Shown here in pieces: positions 17,756 through 26,874 of a stretch of DNA of 64,000 nt. The notes under the pieces were generated by a model that searched no databases, was not told the DNA's origin, and saw only the letters and a program-made list of their open reading frames with translations. Numbering within the stretch: position 1 is the first letter of the stretch; each line of letters starts with the position of its first letter. The stretch is from Paenibacillus odorifer (GTDB lineage Bacteria > Bacillota > Bacilli > Paenibacillales > Paenibacillaceae), in NCBI RefSeq assembly GCF_000758725.1, contig NZ_CP009428.1:1922001-1986000 (forward strand), in the 5' to 3' direction. The position numbers and the translations under genes were made by a program.

Positions 17756-19671
17756 TGGACGATACGCTTACAGAGGTAGAGTTAAAGCAGATCTCACAAC
17801 TTGTTTATTTAGATATACTCAACATTAAGGATTTGGAAAAAACATATGCATTATATAAAAAAATCACTCTCGGCGAAGTTCTCAACTTCTACGCTTCTCC
17901 CGCAGGTCAGCAACAATTAAAAGAACGCTTTCCTGACGATCTTAACGGAGTCAAAGAATACAAGCAGTGGAATGATCTCATAGAGCAGATGAATATATCT
18001 GATTATCAGAATTGGGAAATCTCCAATATCGTCTCTCATAATAAAAAAGAGGAATCAGGTTTTGTTGCATTTACAGTAGATACCAAGAACGGGGCAAAGG
18101 TAGCGGCGTTCCGGGGTAGTGAACCAATGGATAACCCGCTTTACCATAATGACTGGAAAAACAACGGAACAACTGCATATGCCCTTGAATCTTTACAACA
18201 GGCGGAAGCTAAAGAATATATGGATAATTTCAAAATAGATGCGGGTTATGAATTGTTTCTGACTGGGCACTCGCTAGGAGGTAATCTAGCCCTATATTCC
18301 TCTTTTATATTACCTGAGAATTTACGGAATCAACTAACTTCCGCATCAACGTTTAATGCACCGGGATTTAATGGAATCTTGCTTGATAAACACAGGGCCA
18401 CTATAGATGAATTGAATGAGAATGACAAAATTAAAGAGTTCAGAAATAAAAATGACATCGTTCCGGCCTTATTTCAAAATCCATCAGCAGGTATTTACAT
18501 TGATACTGAATCTGAAAGGAATACCGTGCTGCCACATCATTCCTTATTCTCACTGAAGATCGACGGGAACAATGAGTCTTTTCAACGTTCAGAGTCACAG
18601 ACTCGGGCTTTGGTTCCTAACCTTGTGCATAATATTACAGTTGGTTTAGAAATTGTGCCGGGGCCACTAAAGGAAGCATTGGTTGAAGGGATTTTTAAAG
18701 TATTGGATGGGGAAGTAGATCTGCGACCATTAGCGTTTGCGGGAATAGCCGTAGTTGGGCTTTTAATGGTGACTGTTGGGCCCGTTGCAGTTGTTACTGC
18801 GGCGATTACTGCAGCGTTAGCTGCGCTCGTTGTCACTATAAAAGCTCTGGTTGCGCTTTATGTGATTGGTTTTGTAATTGACAGTGTGATTCCCTGGATT
18901 GAGCAAAAGGTGGAGGATATCAAGGAGAGAGTGGTCTCCTTTTATAATCAAAGTGTTGAATTTGTAACGAATATGGTGACAGAAGCTGTCCGAGTGACTA
19001 ATTTGATCGGTGATAAAATTGAGGAGTTTTCACAAAAGGTAAAGCACGCAGTCTCTGATTTTATGACGAAATTAAAAGAGGGCTTTAATCGTTTTGTAGA
19101 GAATGCCATTCAGTATATTGAAGCTCAGAAGGAATATTGGATTAGTGTAAAAGACAAAGCAATGAAGAAAATGGGGGATATATTCCAAAGTGTAAAATCT
19201 AAAATTAAGAAAACTAAGGAAGAATTTATCGCTGGCGTACGCACGATTAAAGATTCAGCGATCAGCAAAGTCAAATCGACCGTAACGAAAACCATAACGA
19301 AGATTGCAGTTGCATCTGCTAGTGTCATTCAAGGAGCCAAGATTTTGGCGAATATGGATAAACTGGAGAGTCTGCAGAAAAGTCTGGTGCGTAAGGAAGA
19401 GAGCATTGCTGAAGCCGTCGAGAGGATATTATCTATAGCTTCTGGAGTCAGTTCTAACGTGGGCAGGACTTACAGTGAATCTTATGTTCAAGCTCAATTA
19501 AGAGAAGTTCAACGTTTAAGCAATGAAGTCCGGACACAGAAAAATCGTGTAACAACAGCGATTAACGGAAAAACTGCAGGTTTAAGATACACAGTTACAA
19601 AATATCGAGAGATTGAATCCAAAATTGTTGCAGCTGCCCGTGCAAGTACTACCACAATACATCTTAACTAA
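17755..19671 (+). CDS. Large lipase-like protein with hydrophobic centre and helical C-terminus
   Basis: A 638-residue protein. The N-terminal lipase domain has GHSLGG (Ser173), a downstream Asp in NDIVPALF and His in PHHSLFS, a complete class-3/DUF2974-like triad. A long hydrophobic region follows (about residues 325-385: GIAVVGLLMVTVGPVAVV then ALAALVVTIKALVALYVIG), then about 230 residues of amphipathic helix (VKHAVSDFMTKLKEGFNRFV and similar). ATG 17755 (TAATG overlap, RBS GAGGGGGA) is preferred to the far upstream ATG 17707. The N-lipase, C-helical order resembles TslA; the hydrophobic segment is additional and suggests membrane insertion. Best effector candidate of the block. Confidence 0.8.
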   Translation: MDDTLTEVELKQISQLVYLDILNIKDLEKTYALYKKITLGEVLNFYASPAGQQQLKERFPDDLNGVKEYKQWNDLIEQMNISDYQNWEISNIVSHNKKEESGFVAFTVDTKNGAKVAAFRGSEPMDNPLYHNDWKNNGTTAYALESLQQAEAKEYMDNFKIDAGYELFLTGHSLGGNLALYSSFILPENLRNQLTSASTFNAPGFNGILLDKHRATIDELNENDKIKEFRNKNDIVPALFQNPSAGIYIDTESERNTVLPHHSLFSLKIDGNNESFQRSESQTRALVPNLVHNITVGLEIVPGPLKEALVEGIFKVLDGEVDLRPLAFAGIAVVGLLMVTVGPVAVVTAAITAALAALVVTIKALVALYVIGFVIDSVIPWIEQKVEDIKERVVSFYNQSVEFVTNMVTEAVRVTNLIGDKIEEFSQKVKHAVSDFMTKLKEGFNRFVENAIQYIEAQKEYWISVKDKAMKKMGDIFQSVKSKIKKTKEEFIAGVRTIKDSAISKVKSTVTKTITKIAVASASVIQGAKILANMDKLESLQKSLVRKEESIAEAVERILSIASGVSSNVGRTYSESYVQAQLREVQRLSNEVRTQKNRVTTAINGKTAGLRYTVTKYREIESKIVAAARASTTTIHLN

Positions 19672-19713
19672 TTATATCAGGAAATAGAAAGATAAATTGA
19701 GAGGAGTAATTAT

Positions 19714-20577
19714 ATGAAAAAATTAATCAGTTCTCTACTTTTATTACTAATGGTATCCCTGATGACTTCTACATTCTCAGGTTTTGCAGCAAGTCTTCCA
19801 TTGAGGGTAGTAGTAAATGGAGAAAAAGTTATTTTTCCAGACGCCCAGCCTTTTATCGATGCGCAGCAAAGAGTACAGCTACCCGTGCGTTTTATAAGTG
19901 AAGCGCTTGGAGCTAAGGTGTTATGGGACAGTAAGGCCAAAAAGGCAACAATCTCGCTTGAAGGCAAAACAATGGGTGTCTATATCGGGAAAAAGAGTTA
20001 TGAGCTCAATGGAAAAACAAAACAAATGGACACGGCAGCATTGTTCAAACAGTCAAGAACTTTTGTCCCACTTCGATTTGTATATGAAGGACTCGGTGTA
20101 AACGTGAAATGGGATGATGCTGTGAAGACGGTCTACATCACTACTCCTTCAGGTGAAATAGCTACCTCTGATAAGCCTGCTACGGGAGAATCAACGAATG
20201 GAGCGAAGACGGTAACGATTCATGGGTTTGAAATCCCGTATACCCATCTGGGGGCTAATCTAGAGTCGACTTATATTACCGATTCACAGCTGACAGTATA
20301 CAACAATGATGATCGGAAAGCAGGTCAGTATCTTTTTCAAATTACAATTACATTTACTAATATAGGCTCTGACCCTGCACTGGAAGCGAAGGAAGCGGAG
20401 AATATTCTTAGACAAAACATTGAGGGCGATGTCGTAGATTCGATTATGAAGTATGTTAGAACAAAAACAAAAAGAATGGATGAGCTAGATTATAAAGTCT
20501 TCCAAAGCAAAGATTATAAAATTGATGTAGATTCTCCTGGTATGGGGGATATAGGAATCGCAGTATGGCCGAAGTAG
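19714..20577 (+). CDS. Exported protein with copper amine oxidase-like N-domain
   Basis: A 287-residue protein with a Sec signal peptide (KKLISSLLLLLMVSLMTS, cleaved after SGFAA). Then come two beta modules of the copper amine oxidase N-terminal (stalk) family: LPVRFISEALGAKVLWDSKAKKA and VPLRFVYEGLGVNVKWDDA are clear repeats. The C-terminal 120 residues are a separate unrecognised domain. Such stalk repeats are common in Paenibacillus cell-surface proteins and are probably wall-associated. It is in the same transcription unit as the secretion genes, 14 nt before the 908-residue gene. Confidence 0.82.
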   Translation: MKKLISSLLLLLMVSLMTSTFSGFAASLPLRVVVNGEKVIFPDAQPFIDAQQRVQLPVRFISEALGAKVLWDSKAKKATISLEGKTMGVYIGKKSYELNGKTKQMDTAALFKQSRTFVPLRFVYEGLGVNVKWDDAVKTVYITTPSGEIATSDKPATGESTNGAKTVTIHGFEIPYTHLGANLESTYITDSQLTVYNNDDRKAGQYLFQITITFTNIGSDPALEAKEAENILRQNIEGDVVDSIMKYVRTKTKRMDELDYKVFQSKDYKIDVDSPGMGDIGIAVWPK

Positions 20578-20590
20578 GAGAGGTGAAGGT

Positions 20591-23317
20591 ATGAAAAAAT
20601 CGATATGGCTTAGTATAGTGACAATATTCTTATTCCAATCTATAGCTTCTTCAGTTTTCTCTGAAGAGTCAGTGAATGATACTTCTAACAATCTTCCAAA
20701 AACAGCGACAGCTGTTATCGAGAAGATCAATAAAGATATGGCGGAGCTCTATAAAAAATCTAATTATTACACAATGGAGACTAATAAAGGAAAGTTAAGA
20801 GAGGATTTGTTACAAAACCAGATAAAATCTAACAATAGTAATTTTGAGATTGTCTATGGTGGAAATCATGAATGGCTTGAGCATAGCAATATGTTTGCTT
20901 TTTCCGGGTATTCGATTGATGGGGACTCGGTCTCAACTGAGGGAGCTCCATGGTATGCTGGATGGAGCGGGATTCAAATTCAGAATTTTAATATGATTAA
21001 GGAACCTTGGAAGGACTCTGGCGTAAAATCAAGCTACAAAATTAGAAAAAATGATTTTGATGCATTTGTAGGTCGGGATATTGAGTATCTAGCGAATTCC
21101 GGCGGGACTTTTGAGCAGGCGATTCTTACTGGATTAAACTTGAGCTATGCCGGAAAGAAATATGAACGGTTCATCTATAACAATCAAGACAAGGAGTATA
21201 AAGATAGGGTTGTATACACTCAGAATACTACACCGTCTAAGGGAGGGCGATGGATAGATTATGTCCACGTCCTGCAACCGCCTACCTATCTGTCTTGGGG
21301 ATCAGGGAGGATTTACATCCAAGGTTCCAATGGAAATATTACTTACTTAGGCATTCCTATCGCACCGTTTATTTTGCAGGTAAATGATTTATCCCCTCAT
21401 TTCGAAACTTTGCCAACCGGCGCGGTAGCTGGACAAGAGGTAACCGTTGGAATCAGACTCAGATCCAGCTTCGCCACGCAGAAAACAACAGATTACGCTT
21501 GGAAGATCACGAGTAACGGAAAGGAAATCCCTGTAAGATACCATGGTCATGCGTCAACGTTAGCAGGTGAAATTATGCTTGCGGCTAATACGGCTGACAA
21601 TATTCTTTTCGCGACATTTACAATGCCTGATGAGGACGTATACATCCAGTTTAATCTGAACAGGCTGAAGTCACCTAATGAAGTCTTTTACGGAAATAAT
21701 GAGATTTACGGATGGATTAAGAAGGTCAACTCGATGCCAACAACTAAAGGCTCCTTCGATCTGGATTATAATGTGTTATCGAAAAAAGTGAAATTCGGGT
21801 TAGCCGATGGTGCTGCTATAAAGGCTGTTCTACAACCGCAATATTCTGATTTTACTTGGAGTGGGAATGCTACAGGCGCTTTGGAAGTAATCAATAATTC
21901 GGATACTATCTATCGTTATTTCCGTGTGGAGAATAATCCGCTGGTTAACGATGCCGCCAGTACTATAGTTAGGCAACCTGACATCATAGCTAGTCTGCAG
22001 CGTCCTGATTTTGGTGATGATCCTGTTAACGGTAAGTGGTACATTAATCCGGCTCCGTATACACCTAATCAAAAGTCAGGTAATATCAGTTTCCAGGGTA
22101 CTGTGAGCAGAAATTTCACTCGTAATTATCAGGTGTGCAGCACAACTAAGAACGGGCAAGGTAAAGATGTTGAATCTTGTCAAACGTATACGGAGAGCGG
22201 CAGCACTTCAGCTCCGTTTACACCAGGTGAGGATGTCAAAACCATTCGGACCTATATTTATAACGGGGCCAAACAAATAGCACCTAAGCTGTACAAGAAT
22301 TCAATAGACAAGAATAAAGCGGATTCTTTGATTCGAAAGCTCCTCTGGACAAGTGAGCCTTACAATTATAATGTAATCCGCTGGATGGCTCATGAAGATG
22401 AGAATAAGAACTTACAGGATTGGACGAAAGTAAAGGGGCAATTCGAACGAATCTTCACACAACAGGCAAGCGGAGACATCGGTTGGAAGGTAGAGAATAG
22501 CATGGCTCAAGCTTATAAGAAAGCCAGAGCTACCGCTAAAAAAATGCTTAACGACAAATCTAATTATGATACCGCCGTGTTTGCGACGGATAAGCAACTT
22601 CAAGGGTATGATTATCCGATTAAATCCGGATATTATTTTAATCCTGTTGGAACGTATACCTTTACACTGGAGACAGTTACGTTTAAAGATACGGATAAAG
22701 ACACGAAGGACCATAAGGATCTTGTTGAGGAACTTACGAATTCTTTCCGATATGAAACTGATCTTATGTATATCAATAATGATAAAGTTGCGGTCAATCT
22801 GCGGAATGAACCACTGAGCAAAAACGGGAATAACTTTGCAAGAAAGCCAGCAGCTTTATCCGTAGAGGATAACACCGGAGTGAATGATGCGAAATTGTTG
22901 ACGGTGGAGAACAGCTTTACTAAAGATGTGGAAGAGATCCCATATTCACAAGAAAGAGAAAGTGATAATGGCACCCATGAATTCTGGAAGAATATATTAG
23001 AGGGTTACTCACAGTCTAGTACACTGGGAAGCTTCGACAATTTCAAATACCGTGAATATGTGGGCTTGAATCAGAATATGTACAAGATCACGGAAAAGTC
23101 TACGGTGACGATTACGATTAATAAGGACCATATTCCTGTCTATACTACAGCTGAAATGCCAGATGGGAAGTACTATGTTAAGGCTTGGTTGGCAGATGTG
23201 GAGCTCTCCAAGAGTACCAACGCATACAAATCACTGGGCAAGCTTGTCGGCATTAAGCCGCTGGATCAAATTGAGGTTATGGTAAAAGGCTCTATGTTTG
23301 ATGACTTAAATAATTAA
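20591..23317 (+). CDS. Large exported protein of unknown function (908 aa)
   Basis: The protein has a Sec signal peptide (SIWLSIVTIFLFQSIASSVFS) and no membrane segment after it. It is rich in Asn, Tyr and Lys, with predicted beta regions (AGQEVTVGIRLRSSFATQ looks Ig-like) and a single Cys pair at VCSTTKNGQGKDVESC that could form a disulphide. I cannot assign a family. Position as last gene before the terminator at 23329, and the length, make it a candidate surface structure, tip protein or substrate of the Tad-like apparatus. RBS GGAGAGG precedes ATG 20591. Confidence 0.72.
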   Translation: MKKSIWLSIVTIFLFQSIASSVFSEESVNDTSNNLPKTATAVIEKINKDMAELYKKSNYYTMETNKGKLREDLLQNQIKSNNSNFEIVYGGNHEWLEHSNMFAFSGYSIDGDSVSTEGAPWYAGWSGIQIQNFNMIKEPWKDSGVKSSYKIRKNDFDAFVGRDIEYLANSGGTFEQAILTGLNLSYAGKKYERFIYNNQDKEYKDRVVYTQNTTPSKGGRWIDYVHVLQPPTYLSWGSGRIYIQGSNGNITYLGIPIAPFILQVNDLSPHFETLPTGAVAGQEVTVGIRLRSSFATQKTTDYAWKITSNGKEIPVRYHGHASTLAGEIMLAANTADNILFATFTMPDEDVYIQFNLNRLKSPNEVFYGNNEIYGWIKKVNSMPTTKGSFDLDYNVLSKKVKFGLADGAAIKAVLQPQYSDFTWSGNATGALEVINNSDTIYRYFRVENNPLVNDAASTIVRQPDIIASLQRPDFGDDPVNGKWYINPAPYTPNQKSGNISFQGTVSRNFTRNYQVCSTTKNGQGKDVESCQTYTESGSTSAPFTPGEDVKTIRTYIYNGAKQIAPKLYKNSIDKNKADSLIRKLLWTSEPYNYNVIRWMAHEDENKNLQDWTKVKGQFERIFTQQASGDIGWKVENSMAQAYKKARATAKKMLNDKSNYDTAVFATDKQLQGYDYPIKSGYYFNPVGTYTFTLETVTFKDTDKDTKDHKDLVEELTNSFRYETDLMYINNDKVAVNLRNEPLSKNGNNFARKPAALSVEDNTGVNDAKLLTVENSFTKDVEEIPYSQERESDNGTHEFWKNILEGYSQSSTLGSFDNFKYREYVGLNQNMYKITEKSTVTITINKDHIPVYTTAEMPDGKYYVKAWLADVELSKSTNAYKSLGKLVGIKPLDQIEVMVKGSMFDDLNN

Positions 23318-23328
23318 ACAACAATAGT

Positions 23329-23365
23329 CTCCCTTCATGCAAAATAGCATGAAGGGAGTTTTATT
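23329..23365 (+). terminator. Rho-independent terminator ending the Tad-T7SS block
   Basis: Perfect 12-bp stem CTCCCTTCATGC / GCATGAAGGGAG with a 6-nt A-rich loop and a TTTTATT tail, 12 nt after the stop of the 908-residue gene. Confidence 0.92.
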
Positions 23366-23482
23366 ATTGTGATAGCGCTTCATCCAACGTATAATAAGGG
23401 CTGTTGATTGTTTTTTTATATTGTTTTTTATTTTCACACTGGATGGCGGATTATTGCTTATTGGAGAAGGGAGATAGTTGCT

Positions 23483-24364
23483 ATGAAGTTATTGGGAGCG
23501 ATTGAAGCAGGCGGAACGAAGTTTGTATGCGGGATTGGTTATGAGGACGGTACCATTCTGGACCGAGTTAGCTTTCCGACAACAACACCGGAAGAAACGA
23601 TGGGACTCGTAATCGACTATTTTAATGGGAAGAATGTAGAAGCTTTTGGTATTGGATCGTTTGGACCGATTGATCCCGTGCTGGACAGCCCTACTTATGG
23701 TTACATAACAACGACACCAAAACCTCACTGGGGACAATATAATCTGGTAGGCACAATGGCTGAGCAATTTAACGTGCCGATCGGTTTTGATACGGATGTG
23801 AATGGTGCAGCGCTTGCGGAAAGTAAATGGGGAGCGGCTAAAGGTCTGGACAGCTGCCTTTATATTACGGTTGGGACAGGTATTGGAGCGGGAGCAGTTG
23901 TTGGAGGTCAGATGGTGCATGGATTGTCTCATCCTGAGATGGGACATATTCTAGTTCGCAGACATCCAGAGGACACGTTTGAGGGCTACTGCCCTTATCA
24001 TGGCGATTGCCTTGAAGGGTTAGCCGCAGGTCCGGGGATTGGCAAACGCTGGGGACAACCAGCAGGCGAGCTACCTGTTGACCATCCAGCTTGGGATATG
24101 GAAGCTCATTATCTTGCACATGCACTTATGAATTACGTGCTGATTCTGTCTCCCGAAAAAATCGTAATGGGCGGTGGGGTCATGAAGCAAAGCCACTTGT
24201 TCCCGCTAATCCGTACCAAGCTGCAGGAGCTGCTTAAAGGTTATGTTCAGCATCCAGCGCTCAATACCGATATTGATAATTACGTTGTGCCACCGCAGCT
24301 TGGAGATAATGCAGGACTTGCAGGTGCGATTGGACTGGCAACCTTAGCTTTGGCAAGAAACTAG
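23483..24364 (+). CDS. ROK-family fructokinase (GmuE/ScrK-like)
   Basis: A 293-residue ROK kinase phosphorylating a hexose, most likely fructose. Motifs: N-terminal phosphate loop GAIEAGGTKF, DTDVNGAALAE, GTGIGAGAVV, and the Zn-site block HPEMGH followed by CPYHGDCLEG. The short ROK form with the Cys/His zinc cluster matches Bacillus GmuE/YdhR fructokinases. ATG 23483 is chosen because GAAGGGAG lies upstream; the open frame extends further back but without RBS. It is a single gene with its own terminator after it. Confidence 0.9.
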   Translation: MKLLGAIEAGGTKFVCGIGYEDGTILDRVSFPTTTPEETMGLVIDYFNGKNVEAFGIGSFGPIDPVLDSPTYGYITTTPKPHWGQYNLVGTMAEQFNVPIGFDTDVNGAALAESKWGAAKGLDSCLYITVGTGIGAGAVVGGQMVHGLSHPEMGHILVRRHPEDTFEGYCPYHGDCLEGLAAGPGIGKRWGQPAGELPVDHPAWDMEAHYLAHALMNYVLILSPEKIVMGGGVMKQSHLFPLIRTKLQELLKGYVQHPALNTDIDNYVVPPQLGDNAGLAGAIGLATLALARN

Positions 24365-24376
24365 TATAAAAAGATA

Positions 24377-24474
24377 TTGACTGTTAGGAAATATATGGTA
24401 TTGTAGGATCTAACAGTATAGCATTTAATGAGGGAGCACCTCTTTCACGTTTATCGTGAGAGTGGTGCTTTTTT
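24377..24474 (+). terminator. Hairpin-rich 3' region and terminator after the ROK gene
   Basis: ACTGTTAG (24380-24387) can pair with CTAACAGT (24410-24417). A terminator follows: AGCACC...GGTGCT (24435-24469) with TTTTTT. TTGACT at 24377 could be a -35 but no good -10 is seen. Confidence 0.7.
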
Positions 24475-24568
24475 GCGTTTTCCGAGTCTGACAGTGTGGG
24501 ATTCACACCAGCGAAGAGTAGCTCAGACCCGGTAGGTATAGTGCTTGCTGAAGACTAGAAAGGCAGGG

Positions 24569-25591
24569 ATGAATATGCAAATTGTATTTATGAATCGCTT
24601 ATCCAGAATATCTGGGGTGGATCAAGAGGTGTTCGCTCAGCTATGGATTGGAGAGGAAGAAGGAGTGTGGAGCCTGGGCTGGCGTGATTTTTCAGACGGT
24701 GAGGAGACGCAGGAGCATTTGTGGTATGCGGGTGGTTCTTGGAATGAAATGCTCTGTGTTTACAGGCATGAGCTGGCGGTGAAGATGGGGGATGGCTATC
24801 GGCCGTTGATTGATGGCGTATTTCATGAAGAAGACGGCCTTACTGGGCGCAATCAGGAGCAGCTAAGGCTGCAATATTACAGTGAATATAATGGGAACGA
24901 AGCTATTTATGAGGAGTTATGTGCTTGGCGCCGCAGCCGAGCTTCTAGTGAACGGAAAGCCCCTTACATTCTTGCCAGCAATCGTTTGTTACGTTTGATA
25001 AGCACTTTCTTGCCGCATACACCAGAGGAGCTGCTGCAGATCCCTGGTGTAGGGGAAGGAAAGGTAGCCCAATATGGCACGGATTGGTTGGCTATAACCT
25101 CTACGGCTGCAAGGGAGCATTCCTTTCCTTTGAATTGGGTTCACCAAGAAATTGAGGAGGACTCTTTTGTATCCTGGCTCTATAAACAGAAAGAGGTCAA
25201 ATATAAGAAACAGCTAGAAAGACTGCGATTACGGCGAATTCTGCTGCAAGGGATCGAGAATGGGTTAGGGTTAGAACAGCTTAAGGTGAACAGTGGAGTG
25301 AACCGTCGCGAACTGATTGAAGCGGTAGAGGAGCTGGAAAGAGAAGGTTATTGCGTGGAGAAACTGATCGAGGTAGAACTGAAAAATATGCCGCAGAATG
25401 AACAGGAAGCGATATGGAATGCCTATGTAGAGGCAGGAGATCTTTTTCTAAAGCCAGTGCTGCATAAGGTGTATGGGGAGGATTTTTCAGCAGCAGAAGG
25501 GCTGGATAGCTATTATGAACGTCTGCGGCTGATCCGCATTCGTTTCCGGCGGGAGCAAGCTCCTAAAGTGGGCGTGGCGACCAGTTTCTAG
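24569..25591 (+). CDS. HRDC-domain protein
   Basis: About 340 residues. The middle part (ERKAPYILASNRLLRLISTFLPHTPEELLQIPGV and GEGKVAQYG in succession) is an HRDC domain, a nucleic acid-binding module of RecQ and RNase D. No helicase or nuclease motif accompanies it. The C-terminal helical part (LRRILLQGIENGLGLEQLKV, NRRELIEAVEELEREG) looks like a winged-helix/helix-turn-helix module similar to RecQ C-termini. Likely a nucleic acid-binding accessory factor; the function is unknown. ATG 24569 or 24575 is preferred over TTG 24545, since AAAGGCAGGG lies just before. Confidence 0.8.
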   Translation: MNMQIVFMNRLSRISGVDQEVFAQLWIGEEEGVWSLGWRDFSDGEETQEHLWYAGGSWNEMLCVYRHELAVKMGDGYRPLIDGVFHEEDGLTGRNQEQLRLQYYSEYNGNEAIYEELCAWRRSRASSERKAPYILASNRLLRLISTFLPHTPEELLQIPGVGEGKVAQYGTDWLAITSTAAREHSFPLNWVHQEIEEDSFVSWLYKQKEVKYKKQLERLRLRRILLQGIENGLGLEQLKVNSGVNRRELIEAVEELEREGYCVEKLIEVELKNMPQNEQEAIWNAYVEAGDLFLKPVLHKVYGEDFSAAEGLDSYYERLRLIRIRFRREQAPKVGVATSF

Positions 25592-25610
25592 TAGCTTTTC
25601 CTCATATCAA

Positions 25611-25658
25611 AAAGACGAAGGCTTCCTTACACCATAGGGTTAAAGGGCCTTCGTCTTG
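25611..25658. terminator. Bidirectional terminator between the HRDC gene and corA
   Basis: AAGACGAAGGC (25612-25622) pairs with GCCTTCGTCTT (25647-25657). The A-run before and the T-rich side after allow use in both directions by the convergent genes. Confidence 0.8.
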
Positions 25659-25677
25659 CCTATTCGTCCGTTTATTT

Positions 25678-26613
25678 TCATAGCCATTCTTTCTTGCGGA
25701 ATACATACAGCATCCCACAGCCTAACGTCAACATTAGACCTATAACGGCAAAATAGCCGTATTTCGTATGCAACTCAGGCATATGATCAAAGTTCATCCC
25801 ATAGATTCCGGTAATTACGGTCAAAGGCATGAATATCGTTGTAATCGCGGTAAATACTCTCATAATTTCATTGGCGCGGTTGGCGATACTGGATTGGTAG
25901 GCCTCACGTAAGTTGCCCATGAGATCGCGGTACGTCTCAAAGGTTTCGGATATTTTAACTGCATTTTCATAAATGTCGCTAAAATACTTCTGCAGCTGAT
26001 CATCAATCAGACGGAGGTCTTTTTTGTTCAGGGTATTGATAACCTCTTTCTGTGGTCCCAGCATCTTCTTTAACCATAAGATCTCACTTCGCAGACCGAT
26101 AATCTCACTCAGATGAGATTTCTTGGTATGCATTAGAATATCCTCTTCAAGCTTCTCAATCCGGGCTTCAATTCGGTCACCTACGGAGAAATAATTATCT
26201 ACGACAAGGTCGATAAGCAGGTAAAGGAATTGGTCTGGTTCGCTAACCTCTTGCTCCCATAACATGGGCTTCAGGATGCGCAGCTCGTGGATCTTTTGTT
26301 TCGTTACAGTAATAATATAATGTCTGCCCAAGAATATATTGAGTGCCCGCAGGAAAATTTCCTCATCATCAAAGCGGATGCTGTTTACAACAATAAAGTA
26401 ATGACTTTCGTATATTTCGATCTTTGGACGTTGATCCTCTTCACTAAGGCAATCCTCAACAGCGAGATCATGCAGGTTGAACAGGGGCTGAAGCAGCTCC
26501 AAATCCTCCACATCTGCATCAATCCAATAGAACCCTTCTGTTGGGGGTGTCAATGTTTCATCAATTTCATCAATAGGTGTAAAAACCCCTGCATTCACCA
26601 GCCGGATTTTCAT
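25678..26613 (-). CDS. corA: CorA-family magnesium transporter
   Basis: A 311-residue pentameric Mg2+/Co2+ channel. The C-terminal signature YGMNF precedes the last transmembrane helix, and two C-terminal helices are present (TAITTIFMPLTVITGIYGMNF and YFAVIGLMLTLGCGMLYVF). The N-terminal cytoplasmic domain has the family acidic alpha/beta layout (YWIDADVEDLELLQPLF). GGAGTG precedes ATG 26613 on the minus strand. It is expressed from a long leader at 26614-26903 with its own promoter, an upstream ORF and a terminator, suggesting attenuation control. Confidence 0.96.
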   Translation of the reverse strand: MKIRLVNAGVFTPIDEIDETLTPPTEGFYWIDADVEDLELLQPLFNLHDLAVEDCLSEEDQRPKIEIYESHYFIVVNSIRFDDEEIFLRALNIFLGRHYIITVTKQKIHELRILKPMLWEQEVSEPDQFLYLLIDLVVDNYFSVGDRIEARIEKLEEDILMHTKKSHLSEIIGLRSEILWLKKMLGPQKEVINTLNKKDLRLIDDQLQKYFSDIYENAVKISETFETYRDLMGNLREAYQSSIANRANEIMRVFTAITTIFMPLTVITGIYGMNFDHMPELHTKYGYFAVIGLMLTLGCGMLYVFRKKEWL

Positions 26614-26671
26614 CTGATTCCACTCCTTCTATCCCCGGGTCTTCACCAGGGACTGCTAATTAAGCACAGAG

Positions 26672-26768
26672 AAAAAAATCAGCTTGGCCGGCGTTACAAT
26701 CAATACAAGAGGCCGAATGACGATTCGAGGGCATGAAGAAGAACTGCTCCCGCCGCCGGCAAGCTGAT
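26672..26768 (-). promoter_or_regulatory. Long-range terminator/attenuator in the corA leader
   Basis: On the minus strand, AGCTTGCCGGCG (plus 26754-26766) pairs with CGCCGGCCAAGCT (plus 26681-26693) with one bulged base, then seven U (26678-26672). The loop is about 60 nt and contains smaller hairpins (CGAAT/ATTCG, plus 26714-26727). The 5' arm lies inside the upstream ORF (26700-26828), so ribosome position on it could decide whether the terminator forms. No M-box consensus was recognised. Confidence 0.7.
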
Positions 26769-26828
26769 GATTATCCTGTGTGGTTGCTCATTTTGTACAC
26801 TTAATTGCGAGCTCGGGTCGCCTTCCAT
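26700..26828 (-). CDS. 42-residue upstream ORF (leader peptide candidate) of corA
   Basis: A small ORF with a good RBS, AGAGGTGA, eight bases before ATG 26828. The peptide starts MEGDPSSQLSVQN and ends ESSFGLLY. It overlaps the 5' arm of the terminator stem. It has Pro/Ala residues (SLPAAGA) near the stem. No homologue is known to me. It may be a leader peptide coupling translation to transcription of corA; a structural role is possible but unsupported. Confidence 0.5.
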   Translation of the reverse strand: MEGDPSSQLSVQNEQPHRIIISLPAAGAVLLHALESSFGLLY

Positions 26829-26874
26829 TCTTCTTCTCACCTCTTCTTTTCGTTCAGGTATGAAATACTTGTCT

